A DNA stretch of 64,000 bases. It comes from Burkholderia sp. WAC0059 (lineage in GTDB: Bacteria; Pseudomonadota; Gammaproteobacteria; Burkholderiales; Burkholderiaceae). Shown here piece by piece: positions 8,719-17,389 of the stretch. How positions within the stretch are numbered: position 1 is the stretch's first letter; the number at the start of each line of letters is the position of its first letter. The stretch covers positions 1-64,000 of the forward strand of contig NZ_PNEO01000018.1 of the NCBI RefSeq assembly GCF_002870125.1, given 5' to 3'. Under the pieces are notes generated by a model that worked only from the letters and a program-made list of their open reading frames with translations, was not told where the DNA came from and did no database searches. The position numbers were made by a program, and so were the translations under genes.

Positions 8719-9894
8719 TTACGAAGACCTCAATGACTTCGCCAGGACCAGTGCGAGGCTGCCAGCCAGCATGCCTGCGATCCCGACCCATGCGGCGTGA
8801 CCGCGATACAGCGGCATGGCGAGCGCCGAGCCGGCGGCTCCGCCGAGAAAGAAACCTCCGACGTACAGGCTGTTCAGGCGGTTCGCCGCCCTCGGCTCCA
8901 GTGCGAGCACGCGCCGCTGGGAAACGACGTGGCTTGCCTGAACACCACCGCTGATCCCGATGACGCTGATCAGCAGCATCCACCAGGGCGGATCGAAACA
9001 CATCACGAGGCCCGAAGCCGCAACGGCCGCGGCCGCGACAATGGACGTGACAGACGTTCGACCGCGGTCTGCGAGGCGCCCCGCCAGTGGCACGACCAGT
9101 GCGCCGGCCGCTCCCGCCAGACCGAAGCAGGCAATCGCCGTCGCATGAAAACCGTAGCGGTCTCGCAACCACACCGGCAGCGACGTCCACGTCATGCTGA
9201 ACACGCCGAACAGCAGCGACTGGATTGCCGCGCGCATGCGCAGTTCCCCATATCGACGCCAGTACCAGGGCAGCGAAGCGGCGATTTCCAGATAAGCCAT
9301 GCGCGTCTGCGGCTGCCATTCGGGAAGGACGCTGCGCAACCAGGGAACCAGGATCAGGACAGCTGCCGCTTCAAGAAGAAACAGCGCTCGCCAGCCCAAA
9401 GCATCCCCGAGCAGATTCGCAACCGGCCAGGCAGCCAGGATGCCCCACAGCAGGCCGCTGGTTACGCCGCCGACCACGCGGCCACGCGATGCGTCGTCGC
9501 AAAGACGCGCAGCCTGCGCGACGATCAGTTGTACCGCGACGGAGCTGACACCGATACCCGCAGCCGCCACGAGAAACCAGACGCCGGCCGGTGAGAACGC
9601 TGCCAGTAACATGCTTGCCGCGGAAGCGGCAAGCACAATCGTCAGCAGGCGCCGGTTCTCGAACCGGTCAGCGAGCGGCGAGACGAACAGCAGGCCCAGG
9701 CAGTAGCCAATCTGGCTGAGCGTCACGATGAGGCCCGCCAGATTGGGGGCGAGGTGCAAGTCAGCGGCAATCCGCGCCGTCAACGGCTGGGCGAGATAGC
9801 TTCCTGCAGCAACGATGCCGCAGGCGCCGGCCAGTTGCGGCACCAATCCTCCCACCGACATCGAACCGGCTCGTACCCGCCCTTCCGTGCTCAT
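8719..9894 (-). CDS. MFS transporter (DHA1/AraJ-like)
   Basis: 391 residues with about twelve hydrophobic helices and little outside them. The conserved loop between helices 2 and 3 appears as SPLADRFENRRLL, and helices around GYCLGLLFVSPLAD match drug:H+ antiporter-1 type exporters. It lies 3 bp after the NmrA-like gene (ends 9,898) in the same orientation and 20 bp before an SDR gene, so it is probably part of one operon (NmrA-MFS-SDR-SDR) divergent from the LysR gene at 10,887. This suggests export plus reduction of a toxic small molecule; substrate unknown. Confidence 0.87.
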   Translation of the reverse strand: MSTEGRVRAGSMSVGGLVPQLAGACGIVAAGSYLAQPLTARIAADLHLAPNLAGLIVTLSQIGYCLGLLFVSPLADRFENRRLLTIVLAASAASMLLAAFSPAGVWFLVAAAGIGVSSVAVQLIVAQAARLCDDASRGRVVGGVTSGLLWGILAAWPVANLLGDALGWRALFLLEAAAVLILVPWLRSVLPEWQPQTRMAYLEIAASLPWYWRRYGELRMRAAIQSLLFGVFSMTWTSLPVWLRDRYGFHATAIACFGLAGAAGALVVPLAGRLADRGRTSVTSIVAAAAVAASGLVMCFDPPWWMLLISVIGISGGVQASHVVSQRRVLALEPRAANRLNSLYVGGFFLGGAAGSALAMPLYRGHAAWVGIAGMLAGSLALVLAKSLRSS

Positions 9895-9897
9895 CGC

Positions 9898-10758
9898 TCA
9901 GGCTGTCCGGCTCATCAAACCCAGCAGCACCTGATCGAGCGTCGTGGAACCACGGCGCGGCGTGTGCTCGAAACGAATCCAGCCTTCGTTGAATCCGTCC
10001 AACATGCGGATACGCGGAATCGGGTTCTTCATCCCCTGGCTGCGGAACAACGACTCCCATTGATCGCGCGGCACTGCCTCTGCGCGGACCGCGCAGCCGA
10101 GCAGGCGGCCAAGCGCCTCCGCAATCGCATAAGGCGAAACCCCTTCGCCCGGCCCGACGAGTTCGACCACCCGCTTGCCGTCCCAACGCTCGGTCAGCAG
10201 TTCTGCCGCGACACTCCCGACATCCGCCGTGGCAACCATCGGATAAAGATGGTCGAGCGGCTGCAGGAAGCTCTGGATCACGCCGTGCTCCTTCGCCGGA
10301 GCGATATCCCACAGCGTGTTTTCCATGAACCAGCCCGGGCGCAGAAACGTCACGGGCGTCGGCAACGAACCAAGCGTCTTTTCGATCAGGCCCAGCTGGC
10401 TCAGCAGGTTTTCTTCCGTCGCCTGCGCGCCGATGGTCGACAGGCTGACGATCCTGCCGGGCTGTGCTTCGCGCAGCGCGACGCTCAGTGTGTCCGCTAG
10501 CTTGCGAACCTCCGGGAAGCCCGGTTGGGGATCAAAACTCGGCGGCAACAGCAAGAATACAGCTTCTGCCCCCTTGAACGCCTTGGCAAGTGGCGCGGCA
10601 TCGAACATATCAGCCACGGCAACCTCACACCCCTGCTTCGCCCAGACGTCGCCCTTTGCCGTATCGCGCACGACAGCGCGCACATCATGCCCTGCTGCGA
10701 GCAGGGTCCTGGCAACGACGCCCCCCACCTGACCGGTAATGCCGGTGATGACATACAT
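9898..10758 (-). CDS. NmrA-like NAD(P)-binding protein (atypical SDR)
   Basis: 286 residues. The N-terminal MYVITGITGQVGGVVARTLL is the glycine-rich dinucleotide site (TGxxGxxG form) of NmrA/HSCARG-type atypical SDRs and quinone reductase QorB-like proteins. The middle carries the conserved LSTIGAQ and FLRPGWFMEN blocks, and the C-terminus ends MLDGFNEGWIRFE. It is clearly paralogous to the gene at 15,752-16,636 along its entire length. It is divergent from LysR (10,887) across ~130 bp. Likely role: NAD(P)H-dependent reduction of, or redox sensing by, quinone-like compounds; not provable here. Confidence 0.85.
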   Translation of the reverse strand: MYVITGITGQVGGVVARTLLAAGHDVRAVVRDTAKGDVWAKQGCEVAVADMFDAAPLAKAFKGAEAVFLLLPPSFDPQPGFPEVRKLADTLSVALREAQPGRIVSLSTIGAQATEENLLSQLGLIEKTLGSLPTPVTFLRPGWFMENTLWDIAPAKEHGVIQSFLQPLDHLYPMVATADVGSVAAELLTERWDGKRVVELVGPGEGVSPYAIAEALGRLLGCAVRAEAVPRDQWESLFRSQGMKNPIPRIRMLDGFNEGWIRFEHTPRRGSTTLDQVLLGLMSRTA

Positions 10759-10886
10759 GATCGAGACTCCTTTTCAGAATTCGCCTTCCATGAAGGTACG
10801 AGACGAATTTTGGCAGCGCCCGCCCCATCCCTCAATGACATGAACGTAATATGATTTATGCTTTCACGTCATCTATAGAGGTGAAA

Positions 10887-11798
10887 ATGAACAGATTTGA
10901 TGAGCGTCACCTGAACGGCATGGGGGTATTCGCGGCAATCGTGAGGTCGGGCAGCTTCGCGGAAGCGGGTAGACAGCTGGATATGTCCCAATCGGGCGTA
11001 AGCCGGTCTGTTGCCCGGCTGGAAGCCCGACTCGGCATCCGGCTATTCGACCGCACGACGCGCGTGGTCAAACTGACCGACGAAGGACGCCGTTTCTACG
11101 AACAGATCGCGCCCCTGCTGGCCGGGCTGGAAGAAGCCGCGGCGATGGCCAACGGGGATAGGGCAACGGTCCGCGGCCACCTGCGGGTGAACGTCGATCC
11201 GTTCTTTTCTCGGCTCATTCTCGGCCCTCACCTCGAGGCGTTTCTGGATCGATATCCAGAGATACACGTGGACCTGATGACACGTGATCACCTGGGAGAC
11301 ATGGTATCCGACGGCTTCGATCTGGCGGTACGCTTCGGCGAACCACGCAATTCGAGCCTGGTCGCGCGCAAACTACTGGATACACGCATCCTGACCGTAG
11401 CGGCACCCGCCTACCTGCGCAGACGCGGCCTCCCGGCCCAGCCCAGGGAGCTGGAGAATGGTTCGCACGTCTGCATCGAATTCCTGAATCCGGAAACGGG
11501 ACGGCCGTTTGTCTGGGAGTTTCACCAAAAGCGGAAGAAGATCCAGATACAGACGAACGGCCGGCTGACGCTCAACGACGTCGGCACCATGCACAGTGCG
11601 TGTCTCGCAGGCTACGGCATCGCCCAGGTCATGGAAATCGGCGTGGAGCCGATAATTGCCAGCGGCAAGCTGGTCGAGCTATTTCCCGATTGGGGAGACG
11701 ACCGATTTCCGCTCTATGCGCTCTATCCGTCCCGTCATCATCTCCCGGCCAAGACTCGGGCCTTCATTGACTTCGTCGCATCGCTTACCGGCAGGTAG
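10887..11798 (+). CDS. LysR-family regulator
   Basis: 303 residues from the ATG preceded by GAGGTGAAA; an in-frame start further upstream is less likely. N-terminal HTH (MGVFAAIVRSGSFAEAGRQLDMSQSGVSRSVARLE), then the effector domain with GHLRVNVDPFFSRLILGPHLEAFLDRYPE. It is divergent from the NmrA-MFS-SDR-SDR run, its expected target. The spacing and orientation are the usual arrangement for LysR auto-repression plus activation of the divergent operon. Effector unknown. Confidence 0.9.
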   Translation: MNRFDERHLNGMGVFAAIVRSGSFAEAGRQLDMSQSGVSRSVARLEARLGIRLFDRTTRVVKLTDEGRRFYEQIAPLLAGLEEAAAMANGDRATVRGHLRVNVDPFFSRLILGPHLEAFLDRYPEIHVDLMTRDHLGDMVSDGFDLAVRFGEPRNSSLVARKLLDTRILTVAAPAYLRRRGLPAQPRELENGSHVCIEFLNPETGRPFVWEFHQKRKKIQIQTNGRLTLNDVGTMHSACLAGYGIAQVMEIGVEPIIASGKLVELFPDWGDDRFPLYALYPSRHHLPAKTRAFIDFVASLTGR

Positions 11799-11820
11799 GG
11801 AGACTCTGCCCGACATACGG

Positions 11821-12211
11821 TCAGGCCGTACGCACTGCCTGCGAGACAGCAAAGCTGTCCTCGAGCATTCGGGTAGGGTGTGATCTTTCCGTCGGAGATT
11901 TGCAGCACCACAGCACATGCAGTTTCCATGATCTTGCCATTGGGCTTGTAGCGCGAAGCCAATTCCCCAAGGACGACTGCCCACCGCTCACCGACAACGA
12001 TGTCGTGAGCTTCAAGTTTCAGCCGCTCGATCAGGTTGGCCGAATCGCGAATGAAATCGACGACCGCATTGCGTCCAGGCTTTTTCCCAAGCCACGGCAA
12101 TGCACCCACGTCATCTGCGATGTCCCATTCAGCTTCCTCGGCGAACAGCGCGGCGACCGCTTCGGTGTCGCCCTGCCCGAGTTTGCCAGGAAAGTTCAGC
12201 CGATCTGACAC
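11821..12211 (-). pseudogene. NTF2/SnoaL-like protein, frameshifted
   Basis: The minus strand encodes a cone-fold (NTF2-like) protein: GDTEAVAALFAEEAEWDIADDVGALPWLG, then WAVVLGELASRYKPNGK, then QISDGKIT. After DGKIT the sense shifts to the next frame, where RMLEDSFAVSQAVRTA and a stop complete the normal family C-terminus. Removing one C from the CCCTACCCG run near 11,878-11,886 restores a single frame. The long alternative frame runs into the LysR gene at 11,798 and is not meaningful. The N-terminus may also be altered. Either a pseudogene or a sequencing slip in a C-run. Confidence 0.65.
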
Positions 12212-12224
12212 AACGATCAGCCAG

Positions 12225-12708
12225 CTACCTGCCCAGCCACTCGATGCCCGTCATTTTCTCTCTCAGCGTCCACAGGTGCTTCGCAAAGCCCGGATCGACA
12301 GCGTAGTCGCGCACCGAATTAGGCAACGGACTGTCACTCGCCACCACGGGCGAGATATCGCAGTCCGCACAATAGACACCGCCTTTGCCGTCGAGCTGAC
12401 TGCTCAACGCGGCCCACACCTGAGTCGCAGCCCCTTCCTGGATGTTTTTTACGTAGACCTTGTTGAACCACAGAAGGGGCATGGCCAGCAACTCCTTGAA
12501 TGTCAGGGAACGCTTGAGGGCCGTCGACGGAATCCTGCCCGGATGCACGGCAAAAGCCCGAATACCGAATGGTTGCCCGAGCCTGTCCAGCTCCACCGAG
12601 AAAAGCGAGTTGGCCGTCTTCGACTGGCCGTAGGCCTTCCATTTGTCGTAGGGCCTTGCGTCGAAATTCGGATCGTCGAAATCCACGGGCGAATAGCGAT
12701 GGCCGTGT
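12225..12708 (-). pseudogene. SDR (retinol-dehydrogenase-like), C-terminal fragment
   Basis: About 160 codons encode the C-terminal two thirds of an SDR: GHRYSPVDFDDPNF, then YGQSK (catalytic Tyr and Lys), then AVHPGRIPSTAL and the end MTGIEWLGR. The Rossmann cofactor half is missing. Similarity stops near 12,705, exactly where a plus-strand LysR fragment begins. The two genes were therefore joined head-on by a deletion or recombination. It cannot make a working enzyme. Confidence 0.7.
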
Positions 12709-13103
12709 CGCCTGCGTACCTCGCCCGGCATGGCATTCCGTCAACGCCACACGATCTGACGCGCCATGCCTGTCTCGTGCTGAGAGAAAACGACTCGGCC
12801 TACGGTACCTGGCATTTCTCGCGCGGCAAGCGCATGGAAACGGTGAAGGTCGGTGGCGCGCTGTCAAGCAACGATGGCAACGCCGTGTTGCAGTGGGCCT
12901 TGGACGACCGTGGTATCGCCGTGCGTTCGGAATGGGAACTCAACGAGCACATCAGGCGGGGCAGACTCGTCCCTCTGCTGATGGAATGGGCACTACCGAA
13001 CGCCGACATCTATGCGATCTATCTTGAGCGCAACAAGCTGTCTGCGAAGCTGCGTGTTTTCGTGGAGTTCCTCGCGGAATATCTGCAGCCTGACCTCGAC
13101 TAG
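12699..13103 (+). pseudogene. LysR-family regulator, C-terminal fragment
   Basis: About 135 codons from MAVSPAYLARHGIPSTPHDL to the stop encode the last third of a LysR effector domain (SPAYLARHG, then NDGNAVLQWALDDRGIAVRSEWEL, then FVEFLAEYL). The HTH and first effector subdomain are absent. The frame runs upstream into meaningless sequence antisense to the SDR fragment, so there is no real start. The pair of fragments shares a junction at about 12,699-12,708. Presumably an original divergent or convergent LysR-SDR pair that lost its middle. Confidence 0.7.
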
Positions 13104-13464
13104 ACTTCTCCTCGGACCAACACTGGCGACGATCAGACTGAAAATCGATTCTGAGGCTGCAATTACTTGGATGATCCTAGTATTTCTCGACTTCGCCAGC
13201 TTCAGTCGTCCCCTGCCTCCAGCCAAAGATCGGGGCTCACCGCAGTCCGATTTCTGCCTGTGCGGTAGATACCAACCGTATAGCGCCTCGGACAGCAACG
13301 CAGCTCAACCTTTGCATGATCTGCTTTCTTCATCGCTCGCATTGAGTCAACCATATATACCGATCAATATAAATATTCTCCATACCTAACGACTATCAAG
13401 AGACTTGCGTTGCGTTCACGTCCGTACCTCCAGATGTTCATGTTGAGGGAAGTGAAACTTCCCG
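13104..13464. other. Gene-free interval with a degenerate repeat copy
   Basis: No gene supported. Positions 13,153-13,200 resemble 15,212-15,260 (both start GAGGCTGC, share AATTAC, GATCC and GTATT blocks). The segment 13,345-13,385 is A+T-rich (tatataccgatcaatataaatatt) and could be a relic promoter. Confidence 0.4.
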
Positions 13465-14493
13465 CTACCGTCCCGGACTTATTGCTTGTGGTCTGGCGGC
13501 CGAAATGGCGTTGACGATGGCAGCAATGGCGTCCGGTCTTTCCGTGAGGCCGACATGATCACTGTCCGGAACAATGGTTACGACAGTACCTGGAAACTCC
13601 GACTGGATTTCATCGCGAGCTTTTTCCGGATCTATTCCCAAATCCTGCCCGCCGAAGATAAAGCTCATACGCCCTGCAGCCCCCCTGACGTCATCGCGCC
13701 AGGTCCGTTTGGGCGTGAAAAGATCGGCTCCCCCAGCCGCATTGAAATTTTCCACCATGCGATAGGAAAACGAGCGTGCGCCTTGCTCGGGCGCGACATC
13801 CTTCGGCATGGCGAATGCGATGATGGGAAGCCCGTTGAAAGCGTGGATGCCAACAGCGTTCAATATCTTCAGCCCGATCAGCCTTCCCGTGAATATCTTG
13901 ACCCATCCTCCGGCACCGTTCGGTCGTGTCGCCGGATCGCGCAGGCCCAGATAAGGTGCGGCCACAACAATTTCGTCAAACTTCTGTCCAACAGTTTCAT
14001 CGGCGATCCGCATGCCGAAGCTGCCACCAGCGGAATGACCCACATAGATAAACCGTGCGTTGGGGTAACGGCGTCGAAGCACGATCAAGAGATCGTCGAG
14101 ATCGTCCTCCAACTGGCCGATATACTTGATGTTGCCCGACTGTCCGGACAGGCCACTGCCGCGCCAGTCAGGCGAGTAAACAGTGATTCCCCTGGCTGCA
14201 AGGGCTTGCGCAACGTCAGCCATGAACAGGCTGCTGGCGCCTGCGCCGTGCTGCAGAATCACCACAATGGGGACGGCGGCGCCATCGACCGGCGCGTCCG
14301 GACTGTAACGGCGAACGATGAGAGTCTGCCCATCTCGAGCATGGTACGGTTCGACCTCGCCGGGCGGCCCCGAGGATGGATGGAAGTCCCTGAAGGGAGG
14401 AGGTGCTGAGCCCGTGCCGAAAGCAACGAGAGCAAAAGGAAGTGCGATGCCAATAGCGATACACGCTGCGACGATCAATGGGATACGAGACAT
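13465..14493 (-). CDS. Alpha/beta hydrolase (lysophospholipase-like), membrane-anchored or secreted
   Basis: 342 residues. The N-terminal IPLIVAACIAIGIALPFALV is a signal peptide or anchor, placing the enzyme in the periplasm or inner-membrane surface. The fold is alpha/beta hydrolase: oxyanion strand VVILQHGAGASS, nucleophile elbow YVGHSAGGSFG (Ser of GHSAG), acidic residue in FGGQDLGIDPEKA, and catalytic His near VPDSDHVGL. It resembles serine aminopeptidase S33/monoacylglycerol-lipase-type proteins. Divergent from a TetR gene over 83 bp with two palindromic sites between, so it is likely that regulator's target. Substrate unknown. Confidence 0.85.
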   Translation of the reverse strand: MSRIPLIVAACIAIGIALPFALVAFGTGSAPPPFRDFHPSSGPPGEVEPYHARDGQTLIVRRYSPDAPVDGAAVPIVVILQHGAGASSLFMADVAQALAARGITVYSPDWRGSGLSGQSGNIKYIGQLEDDLDDLLIVLRRRYPNARFIYVGHSAGGSFGMRIADETVGQKFDEIVVAAPYLGLRDPATRPNGAGGWVKIFTGRLIGLKILNAVGIHAFNGLPIIAFAMPKDVAPEQGARSFSYRMVENFNAAGGADLFTPKRTWRDDVRGAAGRMSFIFGGQDLGIDPEKARDEIQSEFPGTVVTIVPDSDHVGLTERPDAIAAIVNAISAARPQAISPGR

Positions 14494-14528
14494 GGATGGT
14501 TCCTTGGCCTGCGTCCTGGATTCCGAAT

Positions 14529-14562
14529 GGAATTTAGAATATCATATGGAATTTAAAATTCC
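14529..14562. promoter_or_regulatory. Two-copy operator candidate between hydrolase and TetR genes
   Basis: GGAATTTAAAATTCC (14,548-14,562) is a perfect palindrome about its central base. GGAATTTAGAATATC (14,529-14,543) is a degenerate copy 19 bp away. The pair fills the short intergenic region of the divergent hydrolase/TetR genes, the expected place for a TetR operator. Binding is inferred. Confidence 0.55.
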
Positions 14563-14576
14563 AATCGGTATTTAAG

Positions 14577-15182
14577 ATGGAAGAAAGAAAGCTGACTTCG
14601 AGGGATCGAGCCCAAGCGCAAACCCGTGAGCTGCTGATGGCGTCAGCCGAGAAGCTGGTGGCCCAATGTGGCTTTGGCGGCACATCCGTCGGTGACATCG
14701 TCGCTGATGCTGGCTTTACCAAGGGGGCGTTCTATTCAAACTTCAAGACGAAAGAAGATCTGTTCCTGGTCCTCCTGCAACGCCTCAAGCAAAGACAGCG
14801 GGAGGCATTGCAGGCTTTGGAGAGCTTTCCCGTCGACGATTTTGATAGCGTCCTCGATATCGTGGCTTCAATAGTGGAACAACACGCTGGAGATGCCAGT
14901 GCACCGTTGCTCGTCGCCGAAGCGCAATTGCAGGCAAGGCGCGATCCCGTCTTCGCGGCTGCCATCAAGGAAGAATTTGAATATCAGGTGGGCGTGATAG
15001 CAGGATGGGTCAAGGTTGTATGCAAGAGAGCCAAAGTTCAGTCCGTCATTTCCCCGGAAGAAATGGCACGAATGATCATGGCCCTTTCGCAGGGCCTCGC
15101 GCAACAACCTGCCGACAGGAGGCAGGGAGCCCAGATCGCGCGGAGCGTGTTGCAAAGGCTGTTTCTCCCGCAAAACACCTGA
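14577..15182 (+). CDS. TetR-family regulator
   Basis: 201 residues. N-terminal HTH (LLMASAEKLVAQCGFGGTSVGDIVADAGFTKGAFYSNFKTKEDL, about residues 17-62) is textbook TetR/AcrR, including the GAFYSNFKTKEDL recognition-helix block. The C-terminal ligand domain is helical and resembles TetR_C groups of AcrR type (QGAQIARSVLQRLF end). It is divergent from the hydrolase gene with palindromic sites at 14,529-14,562, so it probably represses the hydrolase gene and itself. Ligand unknown. Confidence 0.9.
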   Translation: MEERKLTSRDRAQAQTRELLMASAEKLVAQCGFGGTSVGDIVADAGFTKGAFYSNFKTKEDLFLVLLQRLKQRQREALQALESFPVDDFDSVLDIVASIVEQHAGDASAPLLVAEAQLQARRDPVFAAAIKEEFEYQVGVIAGWVKVVCKRAKVQSVISPEEMARMIMALSQGLAQQPADRRQGAQIARSVLQRLFLPQNT

Positions 15183-15319
15183 GAAGGACGGCCTGCTCAA
15201 ATAGCAGTCGCGAGGCTGCAAATTACCTGTCCGATCCCGGTATTCCCCGACCTTACCGACTACAGGTATTCTCAGCCTTACCGAAGGTCGCGAGGCCCGC
15301 TGCGCTACTTCGAAGTACC

Positions 15320-15640
15320 GTGGCTATTCCCACCGCTGAGGACTGGGGAAGTTTGTGCCGCGACCTTTCGCCCGAACTCGTCGCCAAAGCAAACGGTATT
15401 CTGGTTCAAGTTCTACGCGACTTGAACAGTCCGCCGCATTCTGATCATGTTCAGACTTGGAGCGATGTAGCGAAAGCTGTTTATCGTCCGCTCATCGACC
15501 TCGCGAACGAATACGACACGGACTTGCTCGATAGTGAGGGCACGCCCGCGGCCGCGCTGTTCTTCGCACTTAACCACGACGTGTGCCTCTATCACTTCCT
15601 GCGATATAGCGGCGTATCGCACGCCCAAGCCATGGAATAG
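15320..15640 (+). CDS. Possible gene remnant, hypothetical (~107 aa)
   Basis: Residues such as TAEDWGSLCRDLSPELVAKANGIL, DLANEYDTDLLDSEGTP and ALFFALNHDVCLYHFLRYSG have a normal globular composition, unlike shadow frames. There is no good ribosome-binding site; I use the in-frame GTG at 15,320 as a nominal start. The same frame continues upstream (EAANYLSDPGIPRPYRLQ), so this may be the tail of a longer, broken gene. No family recognised. Confidence 0.35.
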   Translation: MAIPTAEDWGSLCRDLSPELVAKANGILVQVLRDLNSPPHSDHVQTWSDVAKAVYRPLIDLANEYDTDLLDSEGTPAAALFFALNHDVCLYHFLRYSGVSHAQAME

Positions 15641-15751
15641 CGGACTGCCCACCAGCGGCTTCGCCTACGATCTCACTCGGCTAGGCACCACGCCGGTATC
15701 AACAGCGGGGCGAGGCAGGCGAGATATGACCAATCACGAGACTACCATTCA

Positions 15752-16636
15752 CTACAACGGCTGATGTCCGGTCAGTCGTTTTACCATGCGCTCGAATGCG
15801 GCCTCCAGTGTGATAGAGCTTTTTCTCGATCCAGCAGGACCATGTTCAAATTCAATCCACCCTTCGTTGAAGCCATCCAGCATGCGGATACGCAATTGTG
15901 GATTCGCCGCGCCTTGGGCTCGGAAACGTGCCTCCCACGTCTCCCTCGGCACGGCTTTAGCGCGAACCGAACGACCGAGCAATTTGGAGAGCGTCGAAGC
16001 AATCTCGTCGGGCGACACCCGGTTTGAACTCTCGAGCTCCACGATGCGGCTACCCGCCCAACTTTCCCTCGACAGGATCTCGGCTGCAACTTGGCCGACG
16101 TCTTCGGTTGATACCATCGGCACTCGGCGATCCAATGGCTGAAGATAACTGGCAATCACCCCCGTCTCCGCCGCCAGCTTGATGTCACGCGTGGCATTCT
16201 CCATGAACCATGCGGCGCGCAGAAACGTCACAGCAGAGGGCAACGCACCCATGCGCGCCTCGACGTACTGGAATTTGCTCAGCAGATTCGTTTCATCGGC
16301 CTGCGCGCCAATTGTCGACAAGCACACGATCTTTTCGAGGCGAGCCGCCTCGAGAGCGCGACATAAGGCATCGACCGTACGGATCGTGTCCGGAAAGCCG
16401 TCCTCGGGATCGAAATTGGACGGCAGCATCACAAACGCACCCTGTACACCCTGCAATGCTCGCTCGACTGCATCTGCATCGTCCATGTCAGCAATGGCTA
16501 CGTTGCATCCCAATTCCGCCCACGGTCGACCTTTTCCCTCACTACGGACTACGGCTCTCACCGACTCGCCTGAATCCAGCAGTGCCCGTGCGACAGCACC
16601 ACCCACTTGGCCAGTAATACCCAATACCGCAAACAT
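15752..16636 (-). CDS. NmrA-like NAD(P)-binding protein, paralog of the gene at 9.9 kb
   Basis: 294 residues beginning MFAVLGITGQVGGAVARALL (glycine-rich nucleotide-binding loop), with LSTIGAQADETNLLS, FLRAAWFMEN, LQPLDRRVPM and IRMLDGFNEGWIEFE. These blocks align one-to-one with the gene at 9,898-10,758, so the two are duplicates or separately acquired homologues. An atypical SDR acting on or sensing quinone-like electrophiles is plausible. It lies 32 bp after a decayed SDR on the same strand and may once have belonged to a longer operon with the SRPBCC and DJ-1 genes. Confidence 0.85.
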   Translation of the reverse strand: MFAVLGITGQVGGAVARALLDSGESVRAVVRSEGKGRPWAELGCNVAIADMDDADAVERALQGVQGAFVMLPSNFDPEDGFPDTIRTVDALCRALEAARLEKIVCLSTIGAQADETNLLSKFQYVEARMGALPSAVTFLRAAWFMENATRDIKLAAETGVIASYLQPLDRRVPMVSTEDVGQVAAEILSRESWAGSRIVELESSNRVSPDEIASTLSKLLGRSVRAKAVPRETWEARFRAQGAANPQLRIRMLDGFNEGWIEFEHGPAGSRKSSITLEAAFERMVKRLTGHQPL

Positions 16637-16668
16637 GTCATTTCTCCGTGAAAATATTGATCAATTGA

Positions 16669-17368
16669 TCAACGAGGTAGCGTCCGGTAAAACCCAACGC
16701 GATCCTGTGCAAGCAGGCGACCGATTTCTTCGCTGCGTTCGTCGGCGAGAATCTCATCTCGGCCCGCTTCGACTCCACTGAGAACTTTGCTGGCGATATC
16801 TGCTGGCAAGGCCTTGCGCGCGTCAATTGCGGCCGCCATATCCGTATCTATGAAGCTGGCATAAACCCCAACGACTTGAGTCTGCTGACGCGCAAGCTCG
16901 AGCCGAAGACCATCAGTCAATGCCCGCGCGGCAGCCTTCGATGCACAGTAGGTCCCATTCATGGGATTCGTGAACCAACTCACGACGGAAAGAACGTTGA
17001 CAAGCGCGCCTCCGCCCGATCCGGCAAGGATCGAAGCAAATGCTCTCGACATCTTAAGCGTGCCGAAATAATTGACTGCCATCTCGCTTGCGGCGGCATC
17101 AGGCGCTGTATCGGTCATGAAGGGCGTGTTGTGCATTACCCCAGCGTTATTGATCAGTAATGAGACATCTCCATCCTTCGCGTTTGATCTCAGCCTGCAC
17201 GGCTGCCAGTTGAGCTTCGCGCCTTGCTGCAAGAACGACCTTGGCACCACGGCGGGCTAGCTCAACCGCGCTGGCCCGACCAATGCCGGAACTTGCGCCA
17301 GTGACTAGCGCCACACGACCATCAAGGGGCAACTGCAGCTTACTCAGCGGAGTTAAATCCATGGACAA
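16669..17368 (-). pseudogene. SDR with central deletion and frameshift (hybrid)
   Basis: The first part (17,368 leftwards) encodes DGRVALVTGASSGIGRASAVELARRGAKVVLAARR up to the end of the second Rossmann helix (EIKREG). The sense then continues in the next frame with SLLINNAGVMHNTPF, LSVVSWFTNPMNGTYCASK and the C-terminus. About 50 residues that normally lie between these parts are missing. The C-terminal half is closely related to the intact SDR at 7,138-7,875, whereas the N-terminal half is of a different SDR type (LQLPLDGRVAL). The gene is thus a non-functional fusion of two SDR lineages at about 17,170. Confidence 0.7.
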
Positions 17369-17389
17369 GATCCTGAAGAACGCGCCACA

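Noticed and set aside
7925..9319. 464-aa minus-strand frame containing an SDR with a long N-terminal extension
   Set aside because: The extension is an out-of-frame shadow of the MFS gene; the SDR starts at 8,698.
12036..13103. A 355-aa plus-strand frame ending in the LysR fragment
   Set aside because: Only the last ~135 residues are LysR-like; the rest is antisense to the NTF2 and SDR remnants.
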